Source: an uncultured Collinsella sp.
Lineage (GTDB): Bacteria; Actinomycetota; Coriobacteriia; Coriobacteriales; Coriobacteriaceae
Reading direction: 5' to 3'
DNA length: 5,665 bases
Assembly: GCA_958403395.1 (NCBI GenBank)
Contig: CATXXF010000072.1
Coordinates: 1-5,665, forward strand
Shown in pieces: positions 4,240 to 5,665 of the stretch (position 1 is its first letter; each line of letters starts with the position of its first letter). The notes beneath the pieces are model-generated. The model was not told the origin of the DNA, did not search any database, and worked only from the letters and a program-made list of their open reading frames with translations. A program made the position numbers and the translations under genes.

Positions 4240-5665
4240 ATGTCTATGAAACGACTAAAGTGTTGCGTTGCTTTACTGCTCTCCCTTATATTCGGGCTCT
4301 CTGGCGCGCTTCAGCCTTTTGCACTGTATGCCGAGACACTCGATTTGGCTCGGGAACAGCCAAAGGTATCGCAGCCCGCGAACGAGAGCGCTTCTAACGC
4401 CTCTACGAATACGTCTGGCGATCAGGTGGAGAGCGATTCGGCTGCCCAGGACTCCTCGACGCCTGATTCAAGCGAGACCGCGGATGCCGAGGCAACTTCC
4501 GACGAGGACTCTAACAAGGGAGCAGATGAGGCGTCTGATGCGGATGTCGTGGCCCCCCTGGCTGAGAACTCTTGGCGTTATGTCGACGGTTCCCTTCGCT
4601 CCGATCTTCCTGACGATTATGGCGCAAATGCAGATTTCGAAGGCCGTGCAATGCACAGCATGCCTAAGGGCGCAACGGCGCAGGGAATCGACGTGAGCGA
4701 GCACAACGGAACCATTGATTGGCAGTCCGTGAAAGATGCCGGTATCGACTTTGCGATTCTAAGAGTCGGTTTTGCTGGCGATACAAACGGCGGAAGGCTG
4801 GACAATTACTTTAAGCGCAACGTGAGCGAGTGCGAACGTTTGGGAATTCCGTATGGCGTGTACCTTTACTCCTATGCGCGCAATGAAGAAGATGCCCAAG
4901 CCGAGGCACGCTTGATGTTAAGTGCTCTTAAGGGCCATTCACCCACTCTTCCCGTTTACTATGACTTGGAAGAGCAAAAAACAAATGCTGATGGTTCGCC
5001 CATGTGGACGCCATTTAACGATCCCTCGAAGCTCGCATCGATCGCAAAGACCTTCTGCGGTCAAATTGCAGCTGCGGGGTATAAGCCCGGTATTTACGCA
5101 AACGTTAACTGGTTCAAGAACTACCTTACCGACCCTTGCTTTCTTTCTAGCGGCTGGAGCATCTGGACTGCCCAATATTGGTACGGAGGCCGTTACGATG
5201 AGTGCCTCGACCTTACTCCTGATGCACCTGCCAAATATGATTGTTGGCAGTATTCTTCCCGTGGCAGCGTTCCCGGTGTAAGCGGTGACGTTGATGTTAA
5301 CTACTGGTTTGGAGATGCGACCCCGGATACCTCTGATGACCAGATTGCAGCTGAACTGGCAAGAGTTGCGCAGCGATACAGCTCGCAACTTGGTGCTGTT
5401 ACGGGAGAAGCTTATAAGTTTGAAGACGATAACTGGAGACTTGATTGCGAACACGGCGGCGCTGTGTTTTCGAAGAAAAGTGGAGCGTATCCTGTCTGGG
5501 GAGATATTTTTACTTACTGGAACTCGGAATCGAATGCCATCTCAATTGGTGTTCCTGTTGGCGAGCCACGTGAGTTTCTGACGTCGCACGGATCAGGGTG
5601 GGTGCAGGATTTCGAGCGCGGCTCCATCCACTGGACCGAGTCAACCCATGCCGTCTCCGTGCGCT
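4240..5665 (+). CDS. Secreted GH25 lysozyme with LGFP-like repeats, partial
   Basis: This is a GH25 muramidase, which cuts the MurNAc-GlcNAc bond of peptidoglycan outside the cell. The ATG at 4240 has GGGGTGA six bases before it. Residues 1-31 form a signal peptide (MSMKRLK, hydrophobic core, likely cut after FALYA). Residues 32 to about 110 are a Ser/Thr/Asp/Glu-rich disordered linker. The GH25 domain spans about 146-358: GIDVSEHNG (Asp151), LPVYYDLEE with Asp242 and the catalytic Glu244, GYKPGIYANVNWF, and VSGDVDVNYW. After about 390, YPVWGDIFTYW, SIGVPVGEP and WVQDFERGSIHW match LGFP repeats, which are linked to cell-envelope attachment. There is no stop by base 5665 (475 codons), so more repeats probably follow. 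The gene looks intact. The extended -10 at 4201-4209 probably drives it, and its place beside a surface-glycan gene suits an envelope role. Confidence 0.9.
   Translation, partial: MSMKRLKCCVALLLSLIFGLSGALQPFALYAETLDLAREQPKVSQPANESASNASTNTSGDQVESDSAAQDSSTPDSSETADAEATSDEDSNKGADEASDADVVAPLAENSWRYVDGSLRSDLPDDYGANADFEGRAMHSMPKGATAQGIDVSEHNGTIDWQSVKDAGIDFAILRVGFAGDTNGGRLDNYFKRNVSECERLGIPYGVYLYSYARNEEDAQAEARLMLSALKGHSPTLPVYYDLEEQKTNADGSPMWTPFNDPSKLASIAKTFCGQIAAAGYKPGIYANVNWFKNYLTDPCFLSSGWSIWTAQYWYGGRYDECLDLTPDAPAKYDCWQYSSRGSVPGVSGDVDVNYWFGDATPDTSDDQIAAELARVAQRYSSQLGAVTGEAYKFEDDNWRLDCEHGGAVFSKKSGAYPVWGDIFTYWNSESNAISIGVPVGEPREFLTSHGSGWVQDFERGSIHWTESTHAVSVR

Noticed and set aside
4939..5454. Minus-strand frame of 171 codons
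   Set aside because: It is antisense to the GH25 catalytic domain, with no supporting motif or ribosome site.
1..5665. CRISPR array, tRNA or rRNA gene
   Set aside because: No regularly spaced repeats, cloverleaf-like segments or rRNA motifs were seen on either strand.

Overview
The window looks like a patch of decaying accessory DNA set into a chromosomal cell-surface (polysaccharide or cell-wall) locus. The organism is most likely a high-G+C Gram-positive gut bacterium, and a Coriobacteriia member such as Collinsella fits best. This rests on the mix of a GH25 muramidase with LGFP-type C-terminal repeats, a large two-domain GT2 glycosyltransferase, a G+C-rich IS21-family element and strong Gram-positive Shine-Dalgarno sequences. 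The taxon is inferred from protein flavour, not from a marker gene.

Bases 1-1583 are IS21-family material. An element reading on the minus strand (about 220-1583) has lost its middle: the N-terminal third of istA is joined near 886-898 to the last three quarters of istB, in a different frame. Outside its istB-side end lies a second, inverted fragment of an istA-side end (about 20-218). The block therefore carries two istA-side ends facing each other, sharing an inverted repeat of about 160 bp whose inner 64 bp are perfect. No target-site duplication is visible.

Bases 1584-3032 are a mosaic of small pieces: a possible 3' tail of a broken gene (1587-1661); a gene-free stretch with hairpins and a dyad; a 99-residue acidic orphan protein with an excellent ribosome binding site (1986-2285) and a perfect 21-bp-stem terminator; a gene-free spacer; a minus-strand terminator; a short RelB/DinJ-like antitoxin with no toxin beside it (2654-2851); and an unrecognised 44-codon minus-strand frame (2898-3032) that stops being distinctive where the next gene starts.

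Bases about 3035-5665 are the resident locus on the plus strand. A GT2 glycosyltransferase has lost its start and first half at the junction near 3035 but keeps an intact second GT-A domain to its stop at 4090. After about 150 bases with an extended -10 promoter comes a secreted GH25 lysozyme with an acidic Ser/Asp linker and LGFP-like repeats, which runs off the right edge. The glycosyltransferase would have worked on surface glycan synthesis and the muramidase on peptidoglycan remodelling outside the cell.

I do not see a convincing new multi-gene system. The points most worth a second look are the head-to-head IS21 ends, the istA-istB deletion fusion, the orphan small gene at 1986-2285, and the replacement junction inside the glycosyltransferase.
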